A DNA stretch of 19,618 bases from an uncultured Christensenellaceae bacterium (GTDB lineage: Bacteria; Bacillota; Clostridia; Christensenellales; Christensenellaceae), in NCBI GenBank assembly GCA_934373295.1, contig CAKROK010000042.1, positions 1-19,618 of the forward strand, given 5' to 3'. How positions within the stretch are numbered: position 1 is the stretch's first letter; every line of letters begins with the position of its first letter. Of this stretch, positions 1 through 7,407 are shown in pieces. Both the position numbers and the translations under genes were made by a program. The notes beneath the pieces were generated by a model, which worked only from the letters and a program-made list of their open reading frames with translations, ran no database searches and was not told where the DNA came from.

Positions 1-58
1 CCCGTAGTACGCCGACAAGGCAGTTTTTCGAATCGCTTTCATGTTCCTTTTGCTGACA

Positions 59-186
59 CTCAGGCAATCAAAATGTGCCGATTTGCCGTCACTTTTCAAG
101 CGAACCGAATGAGGCGTACTTCAGTACGTCGATTGAGGTGAGTCGCAGAAAAGGGGCGGCAAGGTGGTGCATTTTGGACGCCTGAG
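59..186 (+). repeat. Long imperfect hairpin (inverted repeat) element
   Basis: Bases 59-97 pair with 148-186 in one uninterrupted register (each pair sums to 245). I count 29 Watson-Crick pairs, 6 G.T pairs and 4 mismatches over 39 positions. Anchors are CTCAGGC/GCCTGAG at the ends, AAAATG/CATTTT, TTGCCG/CGGCAA and CTTTTC/GAAAAG. The middle holds GCGA/TCGC and CGTAC-TTCA-GTACG, slightly out of register. All six non-canonical pairs are G.U if the plus strand is RNA but A.C on the minus strand, so the fold favours plus-strand RNA. There is no T-run after either arm, so it is not a standard terminator for the leftward gene ending at 188. AGTACGCCGA at 6-15 resembles AGTACGTCGA at 123-132, which may hint at a second partial copy at the window edge. 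I do not recognise the family. Confidence 0.7.
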
Positions 187-187
187 A

Positions 188-2653
188 TTAGTCTTTGCCC
201 TTAAACCCCAACCTCTTTATAGCATCCTCTCTCATCTTGTACTTCAATATCTTTCCCGCAACGTTCATGGGGAAAGCATCCACAAACTCGATGTAGCGCG
301 GGACCTTGTGCTTGGCCATATGGTCTAATATGTAGTTCTTCATCTCGGCCTCGGTCATGGTCTGCCCTTCCTTGAGGATTATGCAGGCCATTATCTCCTC
401 GCCCATCGCCTCGTCGGGGACGCCTATTACCTGAACGTCCTTGACCTTGGGATGCGTATAGATGAACTCCTCGATCTCCTTGGGATAGATGTTCTCGCCG
501 CCGCGGATTATCATGTCCTTTAACCTGCCCGTTATGCGGAAGTTGCCTTCCGGCGTGCGGCAGGCGAGGTCGCCCGTATGCAGCCAGCCGTCCTTGTCTA
601 TCGCGGACATCGTCGCCTTGGGCATCTTGTAGTAACCCTTCATTATGTTGTATCCGCGCGCGACGAACTCTCCCGTGACGTTGTCGGGGCATTCCTCCCC
701 CGTCTCCGGGTCGACTATCTTACACTCTATCTCGGGCATTGCCGCGCCGACGGTGGATACGCGCACCTCGAGCGGGTCGTCCGCACTGCTCATAGTGCAG
801 CCGGGTGATGCCTCCGTCTGTCCGTAGACTATCGTTATCTCGCTCATGTGCATCTTTTCCACGACCTCTCTCATTACGGAGATCGGACAGGGGCTGCCCG
901 CCATTATGCCCGTGCGCATGTATGAGAAGTCCGTCTTTTTGAAGTCGGGATGCTCGAGCATGGCTATGAACATCGTGGGTACGCCGTGAAACGCGGTTAT
1001 GTGCTCCTGATTTATACACGCGAGCGAGGACTTGGGCGAGAAGTACGGTATGGGCATGAGCGTTCCGCCGTGCGTCATTGTCGCCGTCATCGCGAGCACC
1101 ATGCCAAAGCAGTGGAACATGGGCACCTGTATCATCATCCTGTCCGCGGTGGAGAGGTCCATCCTGTCTCCTATGCACTTTCCGTTGTTCACGACGTTAT
1201 AATGCGTGAGCATGACTCCCTTGGGGAAGCCCGTCGTGCCGGAGGTATACTGCATGTTGCATACGTCGTTCACGCCGACGGCCGCCGCCATCCTGCGCAC
1301 CTCCGCCATGGGCGTCTTGTCCGCGTATTTGAGCGCATCCTCCCATGTCAAGCAGCCCGTCTGCTTAAAGCCGACCGTTATGACGTTTCTCAAGAAGGGA
1401 AGGCGCTTTGCATGTAAGGGCTGCCCTGCGCGCGTCTGCGCCAGCTCGGGGCAAAGCTCGTTTATCGTCTCCGCGTAGTTTGAATCGCGGTAGCCGTCTA
1501 TCATTATGAGCGTATGCGTGTCCGACTGCCTTAAAAGATACTCCGCCTCGTGTATCTTATACGCCGTGTTCATCGTCACGAGCACCGCGCCCAGCTTGGT
1601 CGCCGCCCAAAAGGCGATATACCACTGCGGGATGTTCGTCGCCCAAACTGCGACATGCGTGCCCGCCTTTACGCCCAGCGCGATGAGCGCACGGCAGAAC
1701 TCGTCCACATCCTCCCTAAATTCGCTGTATGTGCGCGTGTAGTCCAGCGTAGTGTATTTAAACGCGAGCTGGTCGGGGAATTCATCCACCATTGCATCCA
1801 GTACCTGTGAAAACGTCTTTTCTATCAAGACGTCCTTCTTCCAGATGAATTTACCCGTGTGCGTCTTGTTGGAGTATAGGAACTTCTTCGCGCCGCGCGT
1901 GCTTTCAAACCTGCGCATAAAGCTGTAAAAATGCGTGAGTATTATCTCTATGTCGTCTAAACCCGCTATCCACTCGGGGTTCCATATGAGCGATATGTAG
2001 CCGTCGTAGTTTATAGAAGAAAGCGCGTTCATCAGCTCGCCCGCGGGCAGGTCTCCCTCGCCCAAAAGCGCCCTCTGACCGTCCTTTGAGTCGCTTATGT
2101 GTACGTGCTTGACGTATGCGCCCAGATTCTTTATAGTCTCCTCCGCATCCTCGCCCGCGATTATCGCGGTATCCTCCATGCTCCAGCACGCCGCGATTCC
2201 GTCGCACGCAAAGTGGTCGAGCACGTCCGCGAGCTTTTTGGACTGCTTAAACGTGCCGCTCGTCTCTATCAGATAGACCGCATTTCCCGCATGCTCGAGT
2301 ATTATCTCAAGCTGCGCCAATATCACGGATTCATTCGTCTGCTCCGTATGTATTATCACATAGGGGATGTTGAGATTATGCGCATATTCCGTGCATTCGG
2401 ATATCTCAAAGAGCGCTTCATCCGTGCAGAAGTCGTTCACCGTGCATATCGCGGGCGCTTCAAGCGAGCGGTTTATGAGCGTGCGGCGGGTCTGTGCGGA
2501 AAGCTGGGGATTAAAAGGCCCCGTCTTGCCGCTCAGCTCGTCGCTGTTCACGTCATAAAGCTCTATGCCGCCCATGCGGTCGGATTGTGCTATGTTCATG
2601 AGGCCCTCAAACGAAAGACCTCTTTGATATCTCGTTGAAAAGGACAGCTTCAA
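188..2653 (-). CDS. Fusion: sugar phosphate isomerase/epimerase-like TIM barrel + acyl-CoA synthetase (AMP-binding)
   Basis: An 821-residue protein with two domains. Residues 1 to about 245 resemble the xylose-isomerase-like TIM barrel (AP_endonuc_2 family), with E130, HVHISD (183-188) and YDGYISL (216-222). Residues from about 270 onward are a complete class I adenylate-forming ligase: YTSGTTGFPKGV (469-480), YGQTEASP (610-617), GWLHTGDL (689-696), the hinge region GRLKDMIIRGG (709-719), and the C-terminal lysine K801 in AGKILKYK. This half should activate a carboxylic acid as acyl-AMP and load it onto CoA; the substrate is unknown, and medium- or long-chain fatty acid is the closest guess. 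The start is TTG, preceded by GAGGAG 8 nt upstream, which lies inside the final Glu codons of the upstream gene, so translation is probably coupled. In the first domain the Glu expected after YISL is Ile223, so its metal site may be impaired. Cytosolic; second gene of a two-gene operon. Confidence 0.85.
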   Translation of the reverse strand: MKLSFSTRYQRGLSFEGLMNIAQSDRMGGIELYDVNSDELSGKTGPFNPQLSAQTRRTLINRSLEAPAICTVNDFCTDEALFEISECTEYAHNLNIPYVIIHTEQTNESVILAQLEIILEHAGNAVYLIETSGTFKQSKKLADVLDHFACDGIAACWSMEDTAIIAGEDAEETIKNLGAYVKHVHISDSKDGQRALLGEGDLPAGELMNALSSINYDGYISLIWNPEWIAGLDDIEIILTHFYSFMRRFESTRGAKKFLYSNKTHTGKFIWKKDVLIEKTFSQVLDAMVDEFPDQLAFKYTTLDYTRTYSEFREDVDEFCRALIALGVKAGTHVAVWATNIPQWYIAFWAATKLGAVLVTMNTAYKIHEAEYLLRQSDTHTLIMIDGYRDSNYAETINELCPELAQTRAGQPLHAKRLPFLRNVITVGFKQTGCLTWEDALKYADKTPMAEVRRMAAAVGVNDVCNMQYTSGTTGFPKGVMLTHYNVVNNGKCIGDRMDLSTADRMMIQVPMFHCFGMVLAMTATMTHGGTLMPIPYFSPKSSLACINQEHITAFHGVPTMFIAMLEHPDFKKTDFSYMRTGIMAGSPCPISVMREVVEKMHMSEITIVYGQTEASPGCTMSSADDPLEVRVSTVGAAMPEIECKIVDPETGEECPDNVTGEFVARGYNIMKGYYKMPKATMSAIDKDGWLHTGDLACRTPEGNFRITGRLKDMIIRGGENIYPKEIEEFIYTHPKVKDVQVIGVPDEAMGEEIMACIILKEGQTMTEAEMKNYILDHMAKHKVPRYIEFVDAFPMNVAGKILKYKMREDAIKRLGFKGKD

Positions 2654-2656
2654 AAC

Positions 2657-4066
2657 TTATTCCTCCTCGTATAATATCTTGTTGAGCGCGCTTACGTATG
2701 CGCGTATGCTCGCGCCGATTATGTCCGTCGAAATGCCGCTTCCGCTAAACAGGCGGCCCGCGCTCCTCAGCTTGACTATGGCCTGTCCCATAGCCTCGCG
2801 GCCCTCCGTCACCGTCTGTATCTGGAAGTCGTCCAGCTCATAGTGATGCCCTATTATCTGCTCTATCGCGAGGAACGCCGCGTCTATCGGGCCGTCGCCT
2901 ATAGCTACGCTGGATACGCTCTTTCCCTGATGCTCGAGCGTCACGTTCGCCGTCGCGGTGATTATGTTTCCGCTGTTTATAACGTAGCTCACGGTGCGGT
3001 ATGTCGAGGGGACCTGTAACGCCGTGCTCGCGATTATCGCCTCCAGCTCGCGCGTACCCACAAAGTGCTTTTTAACGGCGACGCGCTTAAACGCCTCATA
3101 TACCCGCGCGTTGTCCTCCTCCGAAAGGTCGTAGCCGAGCTGCTTCACCACGCTTATGACCTCCGATATATCGTCGTTTATGTCGAGGCATATTCTCGTG
3201 GAGCTTTCGTCGGCTACTCCGCTGTCAAAAGGCGAGCGCTCGCTTCTTTGCGTCAAAAGCAGCATCTTCATCTGCTTCGATCCGCGCGCAAGCTCCGTCA
3301 CCCTTGCGCGGCAGGATATCGCCTTGTCCGCGCCCTTCGTCTCGATATAGTGAACGGCCGCCTCTAATGAGGGATATCCGCCGCCCGTGACCGTCGTCTT
3401 TATGCCGGCCGCGCCCGCGTCTATCGCCGCTGCGGCGTTCGCCAGCGCCATGCCTATTTCATCCGAGACCTCGACGAACAGCTCGACGTTTTCCAGCTCG
3501 GGGACGCCCTTTTTCACATCATCTATAAACGCGCCGAATTCATCAGGAGTCATAATGCCCGCGGAGTCACAGAGCGTTATCCTGCTCGCGCCCGCGGATA
3601 CCGCCGTCTTTAATGCGTCGTTTAAAAAGTCCTTTTCCGCGCGGGTCGCGTCCTGCGCGCAAAATTCGACAGTCTCACAATAGAATCTGCATCCCTTTAC
3701 AAGCTCGTCTATCAGCTCTAACAGCTTGGGTGCCTTTTTATGCGCCGAAAACTCCATCTGAACGGGGGATACGGGCAGCGCGACGCAAAGCGCGGGGCGC
3801 TTGGCCTCTCGTATGCTGCTCCACGTCAGCTCTATCGACTCCTTTGTCATGCCGACCTGCGCACAAAGCTCGGATGATACGGAAAAAGCCGGGGTCTTGC
3901 CTAAAAGCACGTCCGCCTTTTCATCCTCGATGGGCGCAAGCTCGACCGTATCGATCTTCAGCCTGTCTAAAGAGCGGATGATCTCCAGCTTTTCCTTAAA
4001 GCTCAGTGAGCTCTTCGCGGCGCCGAGCTGCTTTAGTGTGATGTCTGCAATTTTGATGTTTTTCAT
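2657..4066 (-). CDS. 2-isopropylmalate synthase-family protein with degenerate active site
   Basis: A 469-residue protein: an HMGL-like TIM barrel (about 1-260), a shortened linker region, and a well-kept LeuA dimer/regulatory domain (about 350-469, ending with SGSGISTDIIGASIRAYVSA at 441-460). Family members normally carry LRDG near the N-terminus, SPIHM, and HxHND before an LGxAxAN segment. Here these read LKQL (11-14), SPVQM (100-104) and EVSDE (199-203) before IGMALAN (204-210). The expected catalytic Arg, metal Asp and both metal His are thus K12, Q13, E199 and S201, and the GERAGN-like motif reads GGGYPS (228-233). Canonical condensation of acetyl-CoA with a 2-oxo acid therefore looks unlikely. 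A regulatory, scaffold or altered catalytic role is inference. ATG start with AAAGGCGG upstream; the stop is 3 bases before the next gene's TTG. First gene of the operon with the isomerase/ligase fusion. Confidence 0.8.
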   Translation of the reverse strand: MKNIKIADITLKQLGAAKSSLSFKEKLEIIRSLDRLKIDTVELAPIEDEKADVLLGKTPAFSVSSELCAQVGMTKESIELTWSSIREAKRPALCVALPVSPVQMEFSAHKKAPKLLELIDELVKGCRFYCETVEFCAQDATRAEKDFLNDALKTAVSAGASRITLCDSAGIMTPDEFGAFIDDVKKGVPELENVELFVEVSDEIGMALANAAAAIDAGAAGIKTTVTGGGYPSLEAAVHYIETKGADKAISCRARVTELARGSKQMKMLLLTQRSERSPFDSGVADESSTRICLDINDDISEVISVVKQLGYDLSEEDNARVYEAFKRVAVKKHFVGTRELEAIIASTALQVPSTYRTVSYVINSGNIITATANVTLEHQGKSVSSVAIGDGPIDAAFLAIEQIIGHHYELDDFQIQTVTEGREAMGQAIVKLRSAGRLFSGSGISTDIIGASIRAYVSALNKILYEEE

Positions 4067-4226
4067 GTCTGTCCGCCTTTCTCATTGGTATTATAAAAGC
4101 CCGAAAGCCTCTTAACGGGGCCGACGGGGCGCGGTCAACAGTCGCTTTTGCGGGAGGTTTCTTCCCCGTTTTTTTGCCGTCAATTTACACGGTTTAGCGC
4201 TGTTATTCACCTATATACTTTTATTT
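4067..4226 (-). other. Long 5' leader of the LeuA-like operon
   Basis: If transcription starts just downstream of the -10 at 4233-4238, about 160 nt precede the ATG. The leader contains a GC-rich weak hairpin on the minus strand (4099-4121, GCCCCG/CGGGC with one bulge) followed by TTTTATAAT, and another possible stem at 4151-4168. A neighbouring CCCCG-containing segment could compete for pairing. This is compatible with attenuation, but I see no T-box signature, recognised riboswitch or Leu-rich leader peptide. Confidence 0.3.
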
Positions 4227-4232
4227 TATACT

Positions 4233-4261
4233 ATTTTATATTATACTATCTGTCATGTCAA
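4233..4261 (-). promoter_or_regulatory. Sigma-A-like promoter for the LeuA-like/ligase operon
   Basis: On the minus strand TTGACA (plus 4256-4261) and TAAAAT (plus 4233-4238) are separated by 17 bases. This is a near-consensus match, directed leftward. It lies in the divergent region shared with hydF. Confidence 0.65.
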
Positions 4262-4317
4262 GCCGTATGAATAATATTCGTATTTCGCGAATATATTTAC
4301 ACATTTATACTCAGACG

Positions 4318-4326
4318 TGCTATAAT
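4318..4326 (+). promoter_or_regulatory. Extended -10 promoter of hydF
   Basis: TGCTATAAT (4318-4326) is an extended -10 element with a perfect TATAAT hexamer. A weak -35-like TTTACA lies upstream with a 19-base spacer. The start codon is 39 bases downstream of the -10, behind GGAGG at 4351-4355. Confidence 0.6.
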
Positions 4327-4364
4327 ATACGCATAGATTTTTTATTTTACGGAGGATAAACCAA

Positions 4365-5555
4365 ATGAGCATGAACACCACACCCTCCGGCGAAAGGACG
4401 CATATCGGCTTTTTCGGTAAGCGCAACGCCGGCAAATCCAGCTTAGTCAACGCATTCACCTCTCAGCAGCTCTCCGTCGTATCTGACGTCTTGGGGACCA
4501 CCACCGACCCCGTCTATAAGGCGATGGAGCTTTTGCCCATGGGGCCGGTCATGATAATAGACACCCCAGGCTATGACGATGAGGGCGCATTAGGCGAGCT
4601 GCGCATAAAAAAGACGCAGGAGGTCTTAGGCAAATCGGACGTCGCCATTCTCGTCGTAGACGCGGGCGCGGGCCTGGATGAGCCGGATAAACAGCTCATC
4701 TCCCTTTTTAAACAGCGCAATATCCCCTATCTCATCGCATTAAATAAGTGCGACATACTCTCGGACTGCATTATTCCCGAAAACGGCATACTCGTGAGTG
4801 CGCTTACGGGCTATAACGTCGATATGCTAAAGGAGCGCGTCGCAAAAATGACCACATCGAATACAAAGTCCCTCCCCATAGTCTCTGATCTCATCGAAGC
4901 GGGCGATGTCGTCGTGCTCGTCATCCCCATAGACAGCTCCGCCCCCAAGGGCAGGCTGATACTTCCCCAGCAGCAGACCATCCGCGATATTTTAGACGCG
5001 GGAGCTATGGCCATCTGCACAAAGGAGACCGAGCTTTCAAAGACCCTCGCCTCTCTCGCCCACAAGCCCCGCCTCGTGATAACGGACAGCCAGGCGTTTG
5101 AATACGTCGCCTCCGTCACTCCCAAGGACATCCCGCTCACGTCCTTTTCAATATTGATGGCGCGGCATAAGGGCTTTTTGGCGGATGCTATAAAGGGCGT
5201 GGAGGCGCTGAGCTCGCTTGAGGACGGCGACTGCGTGCTCATAAGCGAGGGATGTACGCACCACCGCCAGTGCGAGGACATAGGCACGGTCAAGCTCCCC
5301 GCATGGTTAAAGCAGTTCACGGGAAAGGACATCCGCTTTGAGACCAGCTCGGGGCGCGAGTTCCCCGAGGATCTTTCGCCCTATAAGGCAGTCATCCACT
5401 GCGGCGGATGTATGCTCAACGAGCGCGAGCTCGAGCGGCGTATGCTGGCGGCGCGCGCGGCGGGCGTCCCCTTTACGAATTACGGCACGGCTATCGCGAT
5501 GATGAAGGGAATTTTCTCCCGCAGCGTCAAGCCGCTCGACGGAAAGGACATTTAA
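4365..5555 (+). CDS. hydF: [FeFe] hydrogenase H-cluster maturation GTPase HydF
   Basis: A 396-residue protein. The N-terminal GTPase domain has GKRNAGKS (P-loop, 18-25), GTTTDP (44-49), DTPG (66-69), NKCD (127-130) and SAL (145-147). The C-terminal part carries the HydF iron-sulfur ligand pattern: C297-T-H299 and H345-C346-GG-C349. In the family, HydF is the scaffold on which the 2Fe subcluster made with HydE and HydG is assembled and delivered to apo-HydA. The length is normal for the family. ATG start with GGAGG 9 bases upstream and its own extended -10 promoter. No hydE, hydG or hydrogenase structural gene lies in this window, so hydF is separated from its partners here. Cytosolic. Identification is firm because both the GTPase and the cluster-binding motifs are intact. 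Confidence 0.96.
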   Translation: MSMNTTPSGERTHIGFFGKRNAGKSSLVNAFTSQQLSVVSDVLGTTTDPVYKAMELLPMGPVMIIDTPGYDDEGALGELRIKKTQEVLGKSDVAILVVDAGAGLDEPDKQLISLFKQRNIPYLIALNKCDILSDCIIPENGILVSALTGYNVDMLKERVAKMTTSNTKSLPIVSDLIEAGDVVVLVIPIDSSAPKGRLILPQQQTIRDILDAGAMAICTKETELSKTLASLAHKPRLVITDSQAFEYVASVTPKDIPLTSFSILMARHKGFLADAIKGVEALSSLEDGDCVLISEGCTHHRQCEDIGTVKLPAWLKQFTGKDIRFETSSGREFPEDLSPYKAVIHCGGCMLNERELERRMLAARAAGVPFTNYGTAIAMMKGIFSRSVKPLDGKDI

Positions 5556-5567
5556 CCCGCGCTCGAC

Positions 5568-5620
5568 GGGCGAGATTGCAGATTTTGGAATCCAAAATTG
5601 CAGTTTCGCCCTATATTTTT
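5568..5620 (+). terminator. Probable terminator of hydF
   Basis: GGGCGA (5568-5573) pairs with TCGCCC (5606-5611), and inside it TTTTGG pairs with CCAAAA around an AAT loop (5583-5597), with an imperfect middle segment. TATATTTTT follows at 5612-5620. It starts 12 bases after the hydF stop codon. The rest of the gap up to 5885 is AT-rich and shows only the promoter of the next gene. Confidence 0.6.
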
Positions 5621-5823
5621 ACATTCAAACTTATTCATACCCCTCATTTGCCGATACCCCCGAAATTTATATTGATGAGAACCATTCTGCGTCACATGCT
5701 CATCCTGCGTCTTTACGGTATTTATATACAGTTTTACGTTATAAACATTCATCAAGATGAAGTCCTCGGCATAATTACCCTCACTTATCCTGCAAAATTT
5801 TATAGTTTTTTTGTTCTGAAGTC

Positions 5824-5851
5824 TTGCAAAATCTGGATTTTATGATATCAT
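5824..5851 (+). promoter_or_regulatory. Possible promoter of amino acid importer 1
   Basis: TTGCAA (5824-5829) and TATCAT (5846-5851) are separated by 16 bases, 34 bases before the start codon. The region is very AT-rich (TATGATATCATATATATT), so the exact -10 is uncertain. Confidence 0.4.
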
Positions 5852-5885
5852 ATATATTAACATAAAATTTTTGGAGGACCAAATA

Positions 5886-6647
5886 ATGAAAAAGACAGTT
5901 GTACGCATTGTATCTGTACTCGTACTTCTCGCCATGACCGTTGTCGCGCTCGCAGGCTGCGGCTCCGCAGGCTCTGATAAGTACGTAATCTACTCTGACA
6001 AGGCTTTCCCGCCCTTCGAGTATCTCGATGAAAAGACGGGCGAATACATCGGCCTCGATATGGACATCCTCGCCGCTGTCGCTGCGGATCAGGGCTTTGA
6101 ATACGAGGTTAAGAACGAGGGCTTTGACCCTGCTATGACGGCTGTACAGTCCGGTCAGGCGGACGGCATGATCGCCGGCATGACCATCAAGCCCGAAAGA
6201 CAGGAAAAGTTCGATTTCTCCGACGGCTATTTTGAAGACGGCTCCATCCTTGTAGCGGCTGAAGGCAGCGCTATTAAGTCCGAGGCTGACCTCGCCGGCA
6301 AGACCGTTGCGGCTAAGACGGGCACCGTTTCCGCTGACTACACCGAGTCCATAAAGGATAAGTACGGATTTGAAATTACCTATTTTGAGGATTCCCCCTC
6401 CATGTATCAGGCTGTCGTGAGCGGCTCCGCTGATGCATGCTTTGAGGACTTCTCCGTTATCGGCTGGGCTATCAAGAACGACGGCACCAAGCTCCAGACC
6501 ATCGGTGAGGTAGTCAACCCCGGCTACTACGGCTTCGCTGTTAAGAAGGGCACAAACGCTGAGCTGTTGACCAAGTTCAACGCAGGCCTCGCGAACATCA
6601 AGGCAAGCGGCAAGTATGACGAGCTGCTCGCAAAGTACGGCTATTAA
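5886..6647 (+). CDS. Polar amino acid ABC transporter substrate-binding lipoprotein (importer 1)
   Basis: A 253-residue extracytoplasmic binding protein of solute-binding family 3 (GlnH-like). A lysine-bearing N-terminus and hydrophobic stretch lead to lipobox LAGC with C25, so it should be lipid-anchored outside the membrane. FPPFEYLD (41-48), MTAVQSGQADGMIAGMT (84-100) and R105 in PERQEKFDFSD (103-113) match the family; the Arg normally holds the ligand carboxylate. The start chosen is the ATG at 5886 because GGAGG (5873-5877) lies 8 bases upstream; an in-frame TTG at 5871 would include that site in the coding region. The ligand cannot be named from sequence (glutamine, another polar amino acid, or cystine are possible). 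It is followed by a stem-loop and then the cognate permease and ATPase. Confidence 0.92.
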   Translation: MKKTVVRIVSVLVLLAMTVVALAGCGSAGSDKYVIYSDKAFPPFEYLDEKTGEYIGLDMDILAAVAADQGFEYEVKNEGFDPAMTAVQSGQADGMIAGMTIKPERQEKFDFSDGYFEDGSILVAAEGSAIKSEADLAGKTVAAKTGTVSADYTESIKDKYGFEITYFEDSPSMYQAVVSGSADACFEDFSVIGWAIKNDGTKLQTIGEVVNPGYYGFAVKKGTNAELLTKFNAGLANIKASGKYDELLAKYGY

Positions 6648-6689
6648 TCTAATACGCCGAGCTAAAACTACAACAAATTGGCAAATCTC

Positions 6690-6711
6690 CGGAGCGGCGT
6701 TTGTCGCTCCG
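6690..6711 (+). terminator. Stem-loop between binding protein and permease genes (importer 1)
   Basis: CGGAGCGGC (6690-6698) pairs with GTCGCTCCG (6703-6711) through 9 base pairs with one G.T, around a GTTT loop. A short CTTTTGC follows. The weak T-run suggests a leaky terminator or an RNA-stabilising hairpin rather than full termination. Confidence 0.55.
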
Positions 6712-6735
6712 CTTTTGCGGTCAGGATAGTGATTT

Positions 6736-7407
6736 ATGGATTTTGCAAGAGTATTTAACAACGCGCTGCCCATGCTGTTAGAAGGTCTGGGCAAAACGGT
6801 CCTCGTTTCAATTATATCGATAATTATAGGCTTCGTGCTGGGCCTGCTCGTGTGCTTCATGGTGCGCTCCCGTTCAAGAGTGCTGCGCGGCATTGCTAAG
6901 GCCTACGTCTGGTGTGTAAGAGGCACCCCTATGATGATCCAGGCGCTCATCATCTTCTTTGGTGTACCTCAGATCATAAGACTCGCTTTCCCCAATTTCT
7001 CTATTGACCAGATGACGGCCGGTATTATCACCCTGAGCCTTAACGCCGCGGCATATATGTCCGAGATCTTCAGAGGCGCCATCGCAGCCGTGGATGTCGG
7101 ACAGGTTGAAGCATCGCGCAGCTTGGGATTAAGCAAGACGACTACAATGATCAAGGTCGTTCTGCCTCAGGCGTTCAAGATATGCGCGCCCTCTTTGGTA
7201 AATCAGTTCATAATCACGATAAAGGATTCCTCTCTGCTTTCCGTTATCGGTCTTGCGGAGCTGTTAAATCAGGCTAAGGCGTTCGCCGGCTCGACATTCG
7301 TCTATTTCGAGACGTACATCGTCGTTGCCATAATGTATCTCATCATACTCTCAATACTCATGGTATTGTCTCAGAGAGTGGAAAAGAGGCTGAGAAATGA
7401 AAAATAA
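6736..7407 (+). CDS. Amino acid ABC transporter permease (importer 1)
   Basis: A 223-residue integral membrane protein of the His/Glu/Gln/Arg permease family. Hydrophobic segments lie at about 20-42, 56-78, 90-108, 150-172 and 193-213. RGTPMMIQ (62-69) is typical of the family, and the cytoplasmic EAA-type loop that docks the ATPase is EASRSLGLSKTTTMIKVVLP (125-144). A single permease gene implies a homodimer. Its start is preceded only by a weak GGATAG-like site. The end overlaps the ATPase gene by 11 bases, indicating translational coupling. Confidence 0.93.
   Translation: MDFARVFNNALPMLLEGLGKTVLVSIISIIIGFVLGLLVCFMVRSRSRVLRGIAKAYVWCVRGTPMMIQALIIFFGVPQIIRLAFPNFSIDQMTAGIITLSLNAAAYMSEIFRGAIAAVDVGQVEASRSLGLSKTTTMIKVVLPQAFKICAPSLVNQFIITIKDSSLLSVIGLAELLNQAKAFAGSTFVYFETYIVVAIMYLIILSILMVLSQRVEKRLRNEK

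Noticed and set aside
59..186. Intrinsic terminator for the leftward ligase gene
   Set aside because: The hairpin is very long and no T-run follows on the minus strand; its wobble pairs become A.C mismatches in minus-strand RNA.
4067..4226. T-box or leucine leader peptide upstream of the LeuA-like gene
   Set aside because: No T-box GGTGGNACCGCG-type sequence and no short open frame with a run of Leu codons was found; only unspecific hairpins remain.
5781..6893. Long minus-strand open frame (370 codons) opposite the importer 1 binding protein
   Set aside because: It is antisense to a clear binding-protein gene, has no ribosome binding site or family features, and its composition reflects the complementary codons.
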